This document shows positions 22,661 to 36,180 of a stretch of 64,000 bases of DNA, piece after piece. Each line of letters begins with the position of its first letter. Positions within the stretch are counted from its first letter, which is position 1. This DNA is from Dryas octopetala (taxonomy: Eukaryota > Streptophyta > Magnoliopsida > Rosales > Rosaceae), in the NCBI GenBank assembly GCA_963921425.1, contig OY992833.1, positions 14,735,738-14,799,737 on the forward strand. The letters run 5' to 3'. The position numbers and the translations under genes were made by a program. The notes beneath the pieces were generated by a model. It saw nothing but the letters and a program-made list of their open reading frames with translations. It had not been told where the DNA came from and ran no database searches.

Positions 22661-24082
22661 TTGGTCTTAATTAGGGACAAACCAACAGCATTGGTTATTG
22701 CATTTTCTTTCTAGTTTTGATGACTTAATTTAACTTTTTTTGGGTACATTAGATATTTTTTAATTTTTACTTTCTATGGATTACACGTAGTACTTGTCTA
22801 AAATGTGGGGCTGATGGGATCTGTCACAGAATCGAGGCCAAACATTAGTCCTAGATCCAATGAGATTCCTCAAGAATCAAGATAGAAACTTGGCCTACAA
22901 GAAATGACCAGGAAATTGAGAGCAAGTTGCAGGTACATGGGAAAGTTTCATTTCATTTCAATTCATGTGGTGGGTACTACGACTAGTGGTCCTTTCGGAT
23001 ATTTTTCAAACTGCCTCAGCAATAATATAATGATATTGTTTTTATATTTGTTAAAACATCACCATCACATATTGCATGCCTCCAAGCCTAATAAGTTAAA
23101 GCCCCAGCCCACAGGCTCAATGAATGTTCTTTTGTCCCACGTTCACTGTTAGAGTGTATCACGTTAAAAGACTGAAAAAACGCAGCAGAATCTACACCAC
23201 AATGAAAGTTTTGATGCTAGCAACAATCTACACCACACTAGATTTCAGAGAGTTGAAAAAGAAGAAGAATGAGAAGAAAATTTCAATCTTAGTAAGTCGC
23301 ACACCCTGATATAACTAGATGTGGTAATTTTTTTGACAGCATACGAAGTTAGTGAGTTAGAGTTGATCAATTTTTGACACCAACACGATTATAATATGAC
23401 ACACTAAACATCAATAATAAATGAGTCATATTAATATCAAATATGTATAACACGATTATTACACAATAACATGTTTAACTAGTACCATATGAAGAAGATG
23501 AGTAACTTTTCTCATTTTTAATATTTATTGCATGAGTCATTATACATTTACCGAGTTATGTGTTTTTTTTTTTGGTTTAGGGTTTTGATAGCATCAATGT
23601 TAAATAGATTCTTGTTATAAGTAAAAGTTAAAAATAAAGGAAATTATGTTTAAGTTTTTATATCAAAAGCTATATATATGGGTCAACCCGAATATCACAC
23701 TATTTTAAACGAATTGTGTTAGGATTAAGCCATTCGACATAATTAATTAATTAAGCGAGTTGAGTTATTATTAACTAATATTTAACATGAACACAAAATG
23801 ACATGGTACGAACACGACTCATTACAACTCTAGATATAAAACACTCATTTGGCTTGGCTTTCAAGAATAATGTCTCACATAAAATAAAATAAAAATTAAA
23901 AAAAAAAGTTTTTATATCGGGAATGAGAACTCTCATATTAAGGCATTTGGCTAACAAAAAGACCATCCAAATGACATTAGAGGCAATAGATAACGAACAC
24001 TTAGCAAGCGTATAGGCTGCATTACAAAGCCTAGGGCAATAGGTCACTTTTGACCGTAACATTTTCTTTTTATATAAGATAA
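22661..24082. other. Intergenic, no gene seen
   Basis: AT-rich spacer. 23340-23820 contains CACGATTATAATATGACAC-like and ACACGAC-type sequence that recurs in altered form near 46980-47110, suggesting remnants of one repeat family. The short open frames at 22904-23309 have no recognisable domain. Confidence 0.4.
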
Positions 24083-24519
24083 GGTTTTATTACACTTTAT
24101 TTATCTGAATTTTGAGCTCAATCTCACTTCATTATCTAAAACAATAAAAATTGTGTCAATTTACAACTTGAATTAAAAATTTATTACAATATATTACCTC
24201 TGTCTCATTTAGTCAAAATTTTTGTTACAAATAAGGGTATTTTAGTCTTTTTAAGTTGGTTTTTTATTGTGTCAAAGCAGGTAAAGTGTAAAAAAAAAAA
24301 ATTTCAAGCAATAGGAATTTGAAAAAAACCAAAACACTTATTTTTAACAAAAATTTTGACAAAATCTTTAGGTGGACTAGGTATAAAATAAGTAGATCAA
24401 ATTTGTAATTTCTTCTTACAACAAATTTTTAATTCATGTGGTAAATTGACACAATTTGTTTTTTAGATGGTGAAGTGAGATTGATTCCAAAATTCAGGTG
24501 AATAAAATATTAAAAAACC
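24083..24519. mobile_element. MITE with TIRs of about 100 bp
   Basis: The left arm starts GGTTTTATTACACTTTATTT; the right arm (24419-24519, reverse complement) starts GGTTTTTTAATATTTTATTC. Both continue with (A/C)TCTGAATTTTG- and TTGTGTCAATTTAC-type blocks. The ends suggest a MULE-type MITE. A target duplication was not clear. Confidence 0.65.
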
Positions 24520-26222
24520 ATAACATAATTAAATCATATAAATTCTTTTTATATAATACATACTTCTTTTTTTGTTTGAGAATCATACATATATATAATT
24601 AAGTTATAAATTATTTTTATAGAATGTTTGCTTCTTTGGAATGCACCTTAAAATTCTCTCCGGCTGTGTGGGAGACGATCATACCTAGACAATCCAAATC
24701 CGACTTTGATTCCTCTTTGATCATAATTTTCCTTTTTTCCTTTTTTTTATTTTATTATTTCTTGCCAAAATGTCCTGCCAACAAGAAATAAAGATTTAAT
24801 TGGCTATCCTACCAAAAAAAAAAAAGAGTTAATTGGCTATCAATGCAACATATGCATGCATATGTCATATGAATTTTAATGAATTTGCAGAAGGGACCCA
24901 GCTTAAGATTTATGGATTCCCCATTAATTGATGCACGTGGTGACCTTAACTGATGAATTTATTCTGGGTTTTCAGCCATCTGATCGACCCACTTTAGTTT
25001 TCTACTATTCCTAGCACACACGCCTGTTATAAGCTTCATGGAGGGTATCAATCCGGCCCACGTGACTCAATCCTCGTTAATATACGTAATGTGAGAAAGA
25101 GATCACATATTATTGTGGCACAATGACAATATTGTTATCGTCTAATAGTAATAATTGTCGAACACTCAGTAAATGGTACCAAATATTTGGTGATATTACA
25201 AAGTGCTTGATACTGAGTACATGGTGATATATTTCTCTTCACTTTATTAAATGATATTACAAATTCAAAACTTACAAAATAAATATAAATATTTAATAAC
25301 CCCCGTTGAGCAATAAAATATTGATTAGTGATAGAAAAAAAAAAAAGCAATAAAATCTTGATTATATAATTCAGTAATTTATTAATTATTTTAAAAAATT
25401 AACGAAGGTGCGTTGAAAATGGCATCTGTATCTATGTTAAACAAAGACCTCTAAAATCAACTTGCCAAAACATCTTCCACGCATTTTAATGGGAATGCAG
25501 TATAGTCATTAGTCAAGTCTCTTTTTAGAGTTTCCAATAATCAAATCAAACACAGTTGTTGGCTGAAGCCTAGTAAACATGAATCTAGCCTAATGCATTA
25601 AAATATTATTTTGTGAATAATTTTGTTCATCGTCTTCAACTATAGTGGAGCATTATCACTTCATTCAATTTATATTATGTGTTAACATTATGATTTTTTG
25701 TAATAAGTACAATTATATATGTGTCATTGAGTAAAGTAGTAACGTACACTACACCATAGTTCAAGGATTATGAGCTCCTCATTTATATCCTTTGATGGGC
25801 AACCAAATTTTTATTAATAAATCAACTAATTACTGATCTAATAGTAATTTTCTTTTTAATATTGTAAGAAGTTCAAAATTCAATTCTCCACCTCCTCTAG
25901 ATAAAAACATAAAAATAAGAATTTATTGATAACAAAAATTCAAACAAATTACTGAAATTAGTCACTATCTTAGCCCTCAAAATGGACCCCTTTTTTCTAT
26001 AGTGAATGCAAAAAGTGCATGCACCGCTTGGGTCTACTTTGTCCACTGCTGATTTCCATGTAATTTCTTGCTTTCACACTTTTATTGATAGTAACTTAGC
26101 AGTTAAATATGTTATCATTCAAAAAAGTTTTGGGATTATGATGTTTAACATTTCCAACGTGCTAAAATGCCAACCCCCTCCCCCCAGCCACCCTCCCAAC
26201 CCATTAGGTACGAGTTTAATAC
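24520..26222. other. Intergenic, no feature seen
   Basis: AT-rich sequence of about 1.7 kb with poly-A and poly-T tracts. No reading frame or repeat pair was recognised. Confidence 0.45.
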
Positions 26223-26225
26223 TTA

Positions 26226-26649
26226 GGCTTAGTTTGAGATTGTTATGAGAAAAAACAGCTGTGAAGTAAAACAGCTGTAAAGTAAAGTCAGCTGTGAAGT
26301 AAAGCAGTTGAGTGTTTGGTAAACTATATTTTCAAAAGTGTTGTGAGTATAAAAAGTAGTATGAAGGTGTTTGGTAAATTGTAATGTAAAACTGCTGTGG
26401 CTATTTATAACTACTAAAATGATAGTATTATGGGTAAAATAAAATTTTCATTGTTGCTGTGATTCACTGCAGCTTTCAAAAGCACCTACAAACTTGCTTT
26501 CTATTTTTGCTGTGGAGAGTTGAGAATTGTGGGGCAAAGCACTTTTTTATTTTTTTATTTTTTTATCAAACACCAAAACTGTTGTGGGTGATTGAGAATT
26601 GTCATCCACAGCAGCTTTTGGGTCCTCCACAACAATCTCAAACGGGGCC
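26226..26649. mobile_element. PIF/Harbinger-type MITE, TTA target duplication
   Basis: Terminal repeats GGCTTAGTTTGAGATTGTT and (reverse complement of the right end) GGCCCCGTTTGAGATTGTT are bounded by TTA on both sides (26223-26225 and 26650-26652). Length is 424 bp. Inside are repeats of AGCTGTGAAGTAAA. No transposase. Confidence 0.8.
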
Positions 26650-26837
26650 TTAATACTTGCATGATTTGCTCTCAAAGTCATTATTTACAAGCAAATTGTT
26701 TATATTAAGATTTTATTTGTACGAATATATATTGCAAACAAAATAAATTTTAACAATGACTTTATCATTGTTCTCTTAAAACTACACATGGTCGTACGTG
26801 GTCTACATGTAATGGCCTAGGGTCATTGCTCGCCTTA

Positions 26838-27123
26838 GGGTTTGTTTCGCAATGTTTTTAGAAGACTTAAAAGTACTTTTATATAATCAAAAGTGTTTTC
26901 GCTTGTGTTTGATAAAAAAAATTAAAAATATTTTTGAATTATAAAAGCACTTGGAATCGTTTCTTGGTAAAATGGCAGGTGCTTTTTCAAAAAGTTCTTT
27001 CAAGTACATTTGCAAGAAGTCCTTAGTTTTTTTTTTTTTAAATTTATTTTCTAACAAAAGTGCTTTTACTAAAATCGCTATTAAACAAAAATGCTTTCTA
27101 CAGAAGCACTCCCAAATAAGTCC
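26838..27123. mobile_element. Probable PIF/Harbinger-type MITE, TTA target duplication
   Basis: Ends GGGTTTGTTTCGCAATG and (reverse complement) GGACTTATTTGGGAGTG are flanked by TTA at 26835-26837 and 27124-27126. The TIRs are more diverged than in the neighbouring element. Contains AAAAGTGCTTTT-type palindromic tracts. Confidence 0.55.
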
Positions 27124-27126
27124 TTA

Positions 27127-27997
27127 GAATATCCCGAGTACGTAAAAAAATTAAATATCAAATAAAAATACAATTGAGTGTCAAGTAGAAATTTAACTTC
27201 TAAAAATAATTGTGTCACAAGCAAAAAAAATCCATTTGTTGGATCTTGTAACTTTAGAGACCAAAGGCTTAAATAAATCAAGAAATATTGAGAACATGGA
27301 GCAAGTATGCAGAAAAAGCAAGCTCAATTTTTAGTGAAACTTTGAATGAACATAACTTGAAATAAAATTCTATGAATTGAAATCAATACTAAGAGAACTG
27401 GTTATTAGGAAAGTTGAAACTAAAAACCAAATCAACTAATGAAAAATTATAACTTATAAATTGTTGAACTCAAGAGCTTTAATTAGTTGAAAAAAAAAAA
27501 TTATTTGTCACGGGTATATATACTTTATGTGTTTATCTCTCTCATCACATGTTAGTTAAATCATATGACGAGAAAAATAGAGACATAAGTGTATTTTTGT
27601 TACATAAAATTTTTACTTGACCGAGAGACATTATGTCTGCAGAGTTTGTGTGTGATGTGTTAGTTGCCTTTCTCATGCATTGTCACATGCTCCTAGCTGT
27701 ATATGTCCTTACCTAGGCCATAAATGGGCTATTCTAATTGAATCACATCTATGAGATAACTATCGTGATTCCCAAGGATCATACCAAAATTCATGAGATT
27801 ATTGCTTTTAATTAATGTCCAATAAAATCTCTAACATAATTACTCAATATCATCCAATATCATGATATAATAATCTTAATCTTCCTGATTTCTTGAGCAT
27901 CAAGTCTTCATCCAATGATCAAGATTGCATATACCATAAGTGTATAAATCGATCTCAAATAGCCATGTAATAATGTATTTTATAGTGATATTATGAA
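27127..27997. other. Intergenic, no feature seen
   Basis: AT-rich spacer between MITEs. Nothing recognised on either strand. Confidence 0.45.
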
Positions 27998-28513
27998 GGG
28001 CTAATTACAAATAAATCAATAAAATTTTTCATAATTATATTTTAATCAATGCACTTTTTCATAATTTTATTTTAGTCACTATTGACCAAAATGAAAAAAA
28101 AAAATTACAATAGATTAATAAACATATATTATTATTCAACTTTAAATTTGTATTAGGTTTGTTTTTTACTGCTACACAGTAAAACGACTTAGCATTTAAC
28201 TCTCGGGTTTTGAACCATAAGTTTCAAAATCCTAATTCTAAATTCTAAACTTTATTTATATACACTGTACGCAATTTCTAAACCCTAAACTAAATTAAAG
28301 GTAACGTCATAATTTTACGTTTATAAGTAATGAAAAAAATAGATGGGCAAATTGATATTTTTCAATACTAAATACATGACATCATCAAGTAGATTAGGCT
28401 TTGTAACTAAAATAGAATATAATTTCAAAACTTATTGACCTTTATGGAAAAAAAAATTACATTGACTATTATGTAATATTAAAATGTTTTATTGATTTAA
28501 ATGTAATTTGCTA
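27998..28513. mobile_element. MULE-type MITE with 9-bp target duplication
   Basis: The 9-base TATTATGAA flanks the element at 27989-27997 and 28514-28522. The left end is GGGCTAATTACAAATAAATC and the right end, reverse complemented, is TAGCAAATTACATTTAAATC; similarity continues inward for about 80 bases. Length is 516 bp with no ORF. Confidence 0.82.
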
Positions 28514-29035
28514 TATTATGAATTTAATTTGCCCCAACCCTTTTTCTCAACTATTATGTCTCATATGTCATTTATATATTGGATACTATAAGAAAAAAAA
28601 TAAAAGGTAAGAAAAGAAAAAGATAAAACATGTTGAATGAATAGATGCCACATAAATTGGGAAGTAAAAAGTGTGCGAACAATTAACATTTTCCAATTTA
28701 AACTAATTAGCTATTATGAATTATTTAAAATTATGCATATATTTCTTCTATTTCTTTATATACACTTATACAGATACAAATCTATATATTATTATAAACC
28801 ATTCAACTTAGTATTAACTAAAATCCTTGTACATATTTCAAAGATGGCCTCCTAAGATACATGATATGATATATTGGTGAAGCATGATGGATTATGGAAA
28901 TTTCAAAATCGCATTCCCATGTGCTGCACGTTTTGCTGAAGTCCACATTTTTTCTTGTCATTCTTGGCCTCTTGGGCAAATTTGCTGAAGTTGACATTAT
29001 GATGTTGTTAACAGGTGGAGTTGAATGTTCTACGG

Positions 29036-29150
29036 ACTAAAATAATGATAAGTGTGAATATTAATATGTTCTATGGACTAAAATTATTAACAAAAAACAA
29101 ATATGTTCTATAGACTAAAATAATGATAAGTGTGAATATTAATATTTCTT
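29036..29150. repeat. Partial tandem duplication (GTTCTA(C/T)GGACTAAAAT)
   Basis: Three copies of the GTTCTA-GACTAAAAT block, two followed by AATGATAAGTGTGAATATTA. Confidence 0.75.
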
Positions 29151-29396
29151 AACTCATCGAAAGAGCCGTGACATATAAGTACCATCATTAACAATAACAA
29201 AATGTGGCCATAAATTTATTCACAATACACTCAAGTTTAATCTTTCCTCTTCAAAATAAAAATAACAATAACAAAACGTATTGTACAGTATTTGTAGATT
29301 TCATTCATTAAAGTATATGGTGGAAGAGTCAAAAGTATATTACCAGAAAGTAAATGTGGTGTGAATAAAATAATGTGGTAACTATTCATGTCATTA

Positions 29397-29912
29397 GGTT
29401 AATTATACTTTGCACCCTCAAAGATTGGGTTGTTTTTTAATTTACACCATGACTTTTAAAACTCTACAATTTACACCATAGTAATTAATAATACATACGT
29501 CTTTCAATTTATACCCTCCATTAGTTTGACCATGTTTGACCTCTCTTTTGAAGTGTTATTTCCTTATGAAAATTATAGGACCCACGTTTTCTTATGTGGC
29601 AAGTGATGAGGAGTCTACTCTAGTTTCTATTAGGGCATTAGATGACACGCATGGACAATTTGAATTAAAAAAAGGTATTTGATTTTATGAAAATGCCATT
29701 AACAAAAATTAGGGTCAACACCTCGTTATGCCGCATAAGAAAACACATGGATCCCATGCATATGCAAATAATGCTTCAAAAAACGGTCAAAATAACAGAC
29801 GACAAAAATTGAAAGACATATCTAACATGAGAGTGTATATTGTAAAGTTTTAAAGGTCACGGTGTAAAGTGAAAAATAACCAAAACTTGAAGAGTACAAA
29901 GTGTAATTAACC
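29397..29912. mobile_element. MITE with TIRs of about 84 bp
   Basis: The left end GGTTAATTATACTTTGCACC and right end (reverse complement) GGTTAATTACACTTTGTACT stay collinear through an AATTTACACCATGACTTTTA-type block. Length is 516 bp. No clear target duplication and no ORF. Confidence 0.72.
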
Positions 29913-29943
29913 ATTTTTACTACAGCTATTGTGGTCACACTTA

Positions 29944-30360
29944 GGGCCCGTTTGGTTCAAATTTTGGAGGCCTGGAATGAAAAGGAGTGGAAAATCAATT
30001 TCATTCTTATGTTTGGTAAATATAGGGAAAATAAATCATTTCCTGGCCTAAGGGAAATGATTTTCCTTATTGGAGAGAAAATGAAACCTTTGCTAGAGCA
30101 ATGAAATTGATTTCCCCCCTCTTGGGAAAGCATTTATTGCTTCTTTTTGGACAAAACTAACCCTACTATTATTTCAAAATAAATAATAAATCATGGTACA
30201 ATTGGAAAGCTGACTAAACACAGCATTTATTGCTTCAAATTCCTAGTTTACTTTTCTAAGCTTACCAAACACATGAAATAGAATTTCACATTCCCTTACT
30301 CCTGGAAAATGCAAAGGAATTGATTTCCCAATAAATCAATTCCTTGAACCAAATGGGCCC
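29944..30360. mobile_element. PIF/Harbinger-type MITE, TTA target duplication
   Basis: Ends GGGCCCGTTTGGTTCAA and (reverse complement) GGGCCCATTTGGTTCAA are flanked by TTA (29941-29943 and 30361-30363). Length is 417 bp, and similarity between the arms continues inward (GGAATGAAAAGGAGTGGAAA versus the right arm). No coding sequence. It sits 31 bp from the preceding MITE. Confidence 0.85.
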
Positions 30361-30490
30361 TTAAATCTTAACACATTATTTACCACAAAAAAAATATATA
30401 TATATATTTTTCAAATTTTTATGGTCATAATTTGGACACTCTCCTTTTGTATATTTGCACATTTTTCCTTCTTTTTATATTTTGGTAATT

Positions 30491-31671
30491 TCAAGTATGT
30501 TTACATCCACCAACTATAGGGTCCATTTCAAGTTGGTCCACAAAGTACAAAACATTTCAAATTTTCTCATTAACTATAGGGTTCATTTCAAGTTGGTTTA
30601 CGAATTATAAAACATTTCAAATTTCCTCATTAACTATAGAGTTCATTTCAAGTTGGTCTACGAACTAACAAAAAACATACAGAATGGCAGACAAAATTGG
30701 GTTGACAAAAAAATCGAACCGAACCGGATTATTTATATATATTTATATATTTTATATTATATAAAAGTTATATATATTGAATAAAAAAGATATAAGGTGT
30801 TTTTTGCACATGTTGGGGTTCAAACCCATGACCTTGTGAGGAGAGTCAAAATATGAATTCTCACTACACCACTTATGAAATTCAAGTACATGCAATATAT
30901 TTATAGGCATACTGATACTTAAAATATAATAATTTATAAAATTAAATATAGTTTATATATCATTCCTTTTTTTAAGATATTATTTTAGGTCTCTATTTAA
31001 ATATTATCATTGCAAAAAGTCTAAAAATTTTACTAGTTTATATTTTATATAATTTATAGTTTCTATATTGTAAACATATTACTAAAAGTCCAAAACTATA
31101 ATTTATAATTTATATGCTAAAATTATTAGAGTATAGGGTTAATTTTTAAGGTATAATGTTTCAGACTTTATGGTTTAATGTATAAGGTTATGGTATAGAA
31201 TACCAATTATAATTTTATAAATTCTTATATTTCAAGTATCAGTATGCCTATAAATATATTGCATATACTTAAATATCATAAGTGACTAAATGATGTAATG
31301 AGAATTTACATTTTCACTCTCATCAAGCGGTCATGGGTTTGAACCTAGCATGTTCCAAAAACACCTTATACCTTTTTTATTCAAAATATATAACTTTTAT
31401 TTAATAAATAAAAAAATATATATAAATAATCTAGTTCAGTTCGGTTTTTTTGTCAACTCGATTTTGTCTACCATTCTGTATGTTTTTTTTTTTTTTAGTT
31501 CGTGGACCAACTTGAAATGAACCATATAGTTAATGGGGAAATTTGAAATGTTTTATAGTTCGTGGACCAATTTAAAATGAACCTTATAGTTAATGGGAAA
31601 ATTTGAATATTTTATAGTTCATGAGCCAATTTGAAATAGACCCTATAATTAGTGGATATAAATATACTTGA
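30491..31671. mobile_element. 1.2-kb fold-back (long inverted repeat) element with tRNA-like segments
   Basis: Almost the whole element is one imperfect hairpin. The left arm (30491 to about 30950) pairs with the right arm (about 31205 to 31671). Each arm has three tandem units of about 65 bp (AACTATAGGGTTCATTTCAA... GAACTATAAAACATTTCAAA), then a CATACAGAATGG block, a TTGACAAAAAAATCGAACCG block and a tRNA-like segment. No transposase or clear target duplication. It is probably a MULE or Foldback-type element. Confidence 0.75.
31279..31354 (+). other. tRNA-like A-box/B-box segment in fold-back right arm
   Basis: This reads AGTGACTAAATGATGTAATG as the A-box side and GGTCATGGGTTTGAACCTAG as the B-box side, about tRNA distance apart. 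Its partner in the left arm (30812-30885, minus strand) reads TGGTGTAGTGAG and then GGTCATGGGTTTGAACCCC. The full cloverleaf does not fold, so it is not called as a tRNA gene. Confidence 0.45.
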
Positions 31672-31798
31672 GCCTTTTTTTATTATGAGAGAGGAAAGAT
31701 TCAAAAAAATATATATATCATTATGATCAATAGCTAGTTGGTTATTCATTGATGGAAAAAATTTACTTATCCCCATATTGTAGTGATGTGGCATCTCT

Positions 31799-31800
<2 letters not shown>

Positions 31801-31856
<56 letters not shown>
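31801..31856. repeat. (GA)n microsatellite, about 28 units
   Basis: A pure GA repeat in intergenic DNA. Confidence 0.95.
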
Positions 31857-31858
<2 letters not shown>

Positions 31859-31859
31859 T

Positions 31860-33222
31860 GCATGTGGTATCACATGAGGGATATGTAAGTTCTTCTCTTC
31901 ATTGATAACTAAATAAATAATATATAACAAAAAAATAAAAAATAAGAGAGAGTAATGTAATAAGTGTACCAAATAAGAGTGTGAATGAACTCTAAAAGTC
32001 AGCAACCCTTTAGAAATTGAAGAAGACGAAAAATACTAATGGTCCCTATAGTTTGTCCCAATAAAATTTTTTGCTCCCATAATTCTTTTTGTCATTTTAA
32101 TTCTTATAGTTTCATTATGTTACCATTTTTTGTTTAAACTGTCAACTGGGTTCATTTCAGCTTATTTTGAGTAACAGAATGAAACAAAAAAATGATAACA
32201 AAATGAAACTAAAATAACAAAAATGAAAAGAAATGAGCCTATATGGACAAAATGATTACAAAAATGAATGAAAATGAACCAAACTCAAAGTTTGGACCAA
32301 AAGTGGCAACAAAATGAACTTACAAAGACAAAAATGTGAAGGACAAAAACTACGACGATGCAAGTGCAAGTTAAGGCAAACTATTGGACCAAAAATGTCG
32401 AATAAATCTTCAATGGGGCATGCCTCATTGAAGACCCTCTCAAAAATGTCTTGTAGGCAGTCAAAGGAAACCCAAAATGGACAATATTTATATTTAAAAA
32501 ACATCAGGGTAGTTATATGAAATTTTAGTGAATTATTTATCGTACCGTTTACTTAGTCTCAGCTCTATACTTTATATTCGGCTTTGAAGCCATATCTTCT
32601 TTTCTCCCCTTAACCTCGTAAAATTGGTCAATTGCATTTCCTTTCCCTGCCCGCCCCAATTAAGTAGGTATGATAATACCATCCCCGTCTCAGCCTTGTA
32701 TACCCGTTTAATTAAAAAAATACTATATAATTATATTTTAGTTTTTATCTTAATTTTTGTTGTCTTTAAAATTTAATGTTATTGTAATGTAATATGATGA
32801 ATTTTAATGTATTTCATACTATATTATGTATTTATGTTGATTTGGTATATTATTAATAAAAAATTATCAGTTAATTAGAAGTATGTCCAATTTTGGAGGG
32901 TCATTTAAACTAAAATCATATATGAATTTAGATTTATACTTAAATCCAATTTTTAAGGTTAAGGTCCAAAAAATGGACTTTTTAAAATTTTTGACTAATA
33001 TTATCTCTTAAAATTAATATGAATAATTTTAAAAATTATGAAAGATAATATCCGTTAGGACATTTTTAATTTTTACATTTTTTAATTAAAACATTCAAAA
33101 TTATCTAGTTTTTATGTTTTATAATTTAAAATAATGAAAGATAATATTCGTTTAAATTATACAAATATAAAAAAATGTATTAACCTACAAAATCGAAAAT
33201 AATAAAAAAAAGGTATATATAA
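31860..33222. other. Intergenic, no gene seen
   Basis: AT-rich. 32160-32420 is A-rich with AAAATGA repeats and gives one spurious frame (32314-32520). No domain was recognised. Confidence 0.45.
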
Positions 33223-33516
33223 GTACATTTCAATTGTACCAATACCTGTGTTGGTATATATATATGTATGTATATATATATATCGAGTAGGTGCGCACCA
33301 ACGAACATCCGCATCTTATCCAAACGCTCGGTTTCCGCCGCCGATCGCTCTCCCATGTTGCTTCCTTCCCCGAGTTTTGAGGGTAAATCCTCATTTTTTT
33401 CACCCTATCCCCTCCTAGGGTATAGAATGGGTTTGGTGGACCACCCAAAATTCCGAAGCTAAACCATAACATAAACGCTGACAAACCATCGATTGATTGG
33501 TACAATTGAAATGTAC
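33223..33516. mobile_element. Small element with perfect 21-bp TIRs
   Basis: 33223-33243 (GTACATTTCAATTGTACCAA...) is the exact reverse complement of 33496-33516. Length is 294 bp. The inside contains a (TA)n tract, a GC-richer block with CCGCCGCCGATCG and an AAAATTCCGAAGCTAAACC stretch resembling the dispersed family at 20290 and 54450. Confidence 0.72.
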
Positions 33517-33857
33517 CCATACAAAATTTTTTTTCCTTATTTGATTATTTTTTATTTTGTGGGCTGGTGCATTTTTATTAGATTTATATAATTTAAATCC
33601 CACAATTAATTTTAGGATAATATGATAATATTAGGATATTATAATATTAAGATAATATAAAACTAGAATGATATTAAAATTTAAATATCATTAACTTTAG
33701 GATAATATAAGACAATTTTTTAAATTAAAAACATTTGGATATTTTTGGTCCTTAGTTAAAAATAAAAAAGTATTGAGATATTAGTCTAAGAAAATAAAAA
33801 AAAATTGGACTAGCCTGTAAAACACCCAAAAATTATTTTTTAAAATAATAATAATAG

Positions 33858-34406
33858 AGGAAATTATAGATTTAGTCAAGTTATTTTATACCTGGTTCAA
33901 TTTTGGTCCACAATTTTTTTTGAGTTCTGTTTTGGTCAACTAATTGTTCCACTTGTTCAATAAAGGTCTATATTTGTTTTCTCAAATTTGGCCTAACTTT
34001 TATCCTATCAAATCTCACCAAAATTTAGCAAACATATACTTGTTTTAAAGTTATACATTTTTTCTTTACAACCATATAAAAATCATTCAAATTGGAGTTC
34101 TAAAACTCAAGATAATTGACCCCAAAGTAGGGTACCCGAAACTTCTAATTTTTCAAACTTCACCCAATTTCAATTTTCTTAAATTCTAATACACTAAATT
34201 TGTTTTTATGACTAAAAAATAATGAAATATAACTTATACTTAAATTATAATTGAAGAAAACACAACCTAAAAGATTTAAAGTCATAAATCTAAACTTTTA
34301 TTAAACAAATAAAACAATTAGTGGACCAAAACAGAACTTAAAAAAAATCATGGATCAAAATTAAATTAGATATAAAATAAGTGAACTAAATCTATAATTT
34401 TCTCCT
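33858..34406. mobile_element. MITE with TIRs of about 90 bp
   Basis: The left arm AGGAAATTATAGATTTAGTC and right arm (reverse complement) AGGAGAAAATTATAGATTTA continue collinearly through TTATTTTATA and AGTTCTGTTTTGGTC blocks. No ORF. Confidence 0.7.
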
Positions 34407-35033
34407 AATATTATACCCAATATCCGATGAAGAATTGGTTACCCCACGGTAGGGGTCGGCAATGGGCCGGGCCGGGCTAGCCGGGCCCAAATTTTTTGGG
34501 TTCGGGCCGGGCTTGGGCTTGAATGATAGAAGCCCAATAGGGCTTTCGGGCCGGGCCGGGCCGGGCTTGGGCTTTAATACACAAGCCCAAGGCTCGCCCA
34601 TCGGGCTTTGGCTTGCGGGCTTGGAGGGCCGGGCCGGGCTAGGCCCAAACGGGCGGCCCAAATAGGCCCAAAGCCTGTTTAGACACATATATATGTTAAA
34701 AAAAATATAGGATTTTGGCTATGTTGTGATTTGAACATGAGACCTCACATAACAAACTTCAACTCTCAACCAACTGAGCTGATCAGTTTATTTGTTAAGT
34801 TTGTGAATCATAACATATTTAATAGCTTTTTCGTTTGTTTACTTCAATAAATTATTAATATGCTTATTAAGTTATTCTATAATACTATTATGTTAGTAAT
34901 AGTGTAATACCATAAATAATAAACTTTTAAAATTATATACAACATTACAACTATAATAAAACATAAATGTACATATGTTTTATTATATATATTATTACAT
35001 ATTTTTATAAACAAACGATGCAATTGTGTTGTC

Positions 35034-36180
35034 AACGATCCGAACCGTTCAAATTTTAGTTCCTCACTCAAAGATAATTCGTGCAAAAAATTAGCTTAAT
35101 CGGAGATGTAAAAGTGACATAATGGTGGTCGAATTAATGAACGATCGTGGTTTTTCTAATGATGATCGAATGGGTAGATGAATGTCGATTTAGCCGATTT
35201 TTTGTACGGATGATCTTTGACTATGAACATAGAAAATGAACGGGTCAAATTGTTGAAATCACGTTGTGGTCTTCATAATTATGGAAACAACAAGGTTTCA
35301 ACGGGAAAGTTATTAGAATTATACTATTCAAGTGTATTTATATGTAGAAGTTCACATATCGATCGTGTTTTCAACGATCCGAATCGTTCAAGTTTTAGTT
35401 CCCCACTCAAAGAGAATTCTTGCAAAAAATTAGCTTAATCGGAGATGTAAAAGTGACATAACGGTGGTCGAATTAATGAACGATTGTGGTTTTTCTAATG
35501 ATAATCGAATGGGTAGATGAATTCCGATATAGCCAATTTTTTGTAAGGATGATCTTTTACTATTAACATAAAAAATGAACGGCTAAGATTGTTAAAATCA
35601 CGTTGTGGTCTTCACAATTATGGAAACAATAATGTTTCAACCGGAAAGTTATTAGAATTATATTCTTCAACTCTTCAAGTGTATTTATATGTAGAAGCTC
35701 ACATCTCGATCGTGTTTCCAAGTTTTCAATGATCCGAACCGTTCATTTTTTAGTTTTTCACTCAAAGATCATCCCTGCAAAAAATTAGTTCAATTGGCAA
35801 TGTAGAAATTAGATAATGGTGGTCCAACTTATGAACGATCGTGATTTTTCTAATGATAGTCGAATGGGTAGATGAGTTCTGATTTTGCTGATTTTTTTTA
35901 AGGATGATCTTTGACTATGAATATAGAAAATGAACGGCTCAGATTGTTGAAATCACGTTGTGGTATTCACAATTATGAAAACAATAAGGTTTCAACGAGA
36001 AAGTTATTAGAATTATACTCTTCAACTCTTCAAGTGTATTTATATGTAAAAGTGACGTAACGATGGTCGAATTAATGAATGATCATGGTTTTTTTAATGA
36101 TAATTGAATAGGTAAATGAATTCCGATTTGGCCGATTTTTTGTAAGGATAATCTTTGACTATCAACATATAAAATGAACG
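35034..36180. repeat. Tandem array of about 345-bp units inside the hAT element
   Basis: Units start AACGATCCGAACCGTTC at 35034, 35373 and 35729. A fourth, truncated unit resumes at about 36048 (AAAGTGACGTAACGATGGTC). Each unit includes GAATTAATGAACGATCGTGG and TTGAAATCACGTTGTGGT. Confidence 0.88.
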
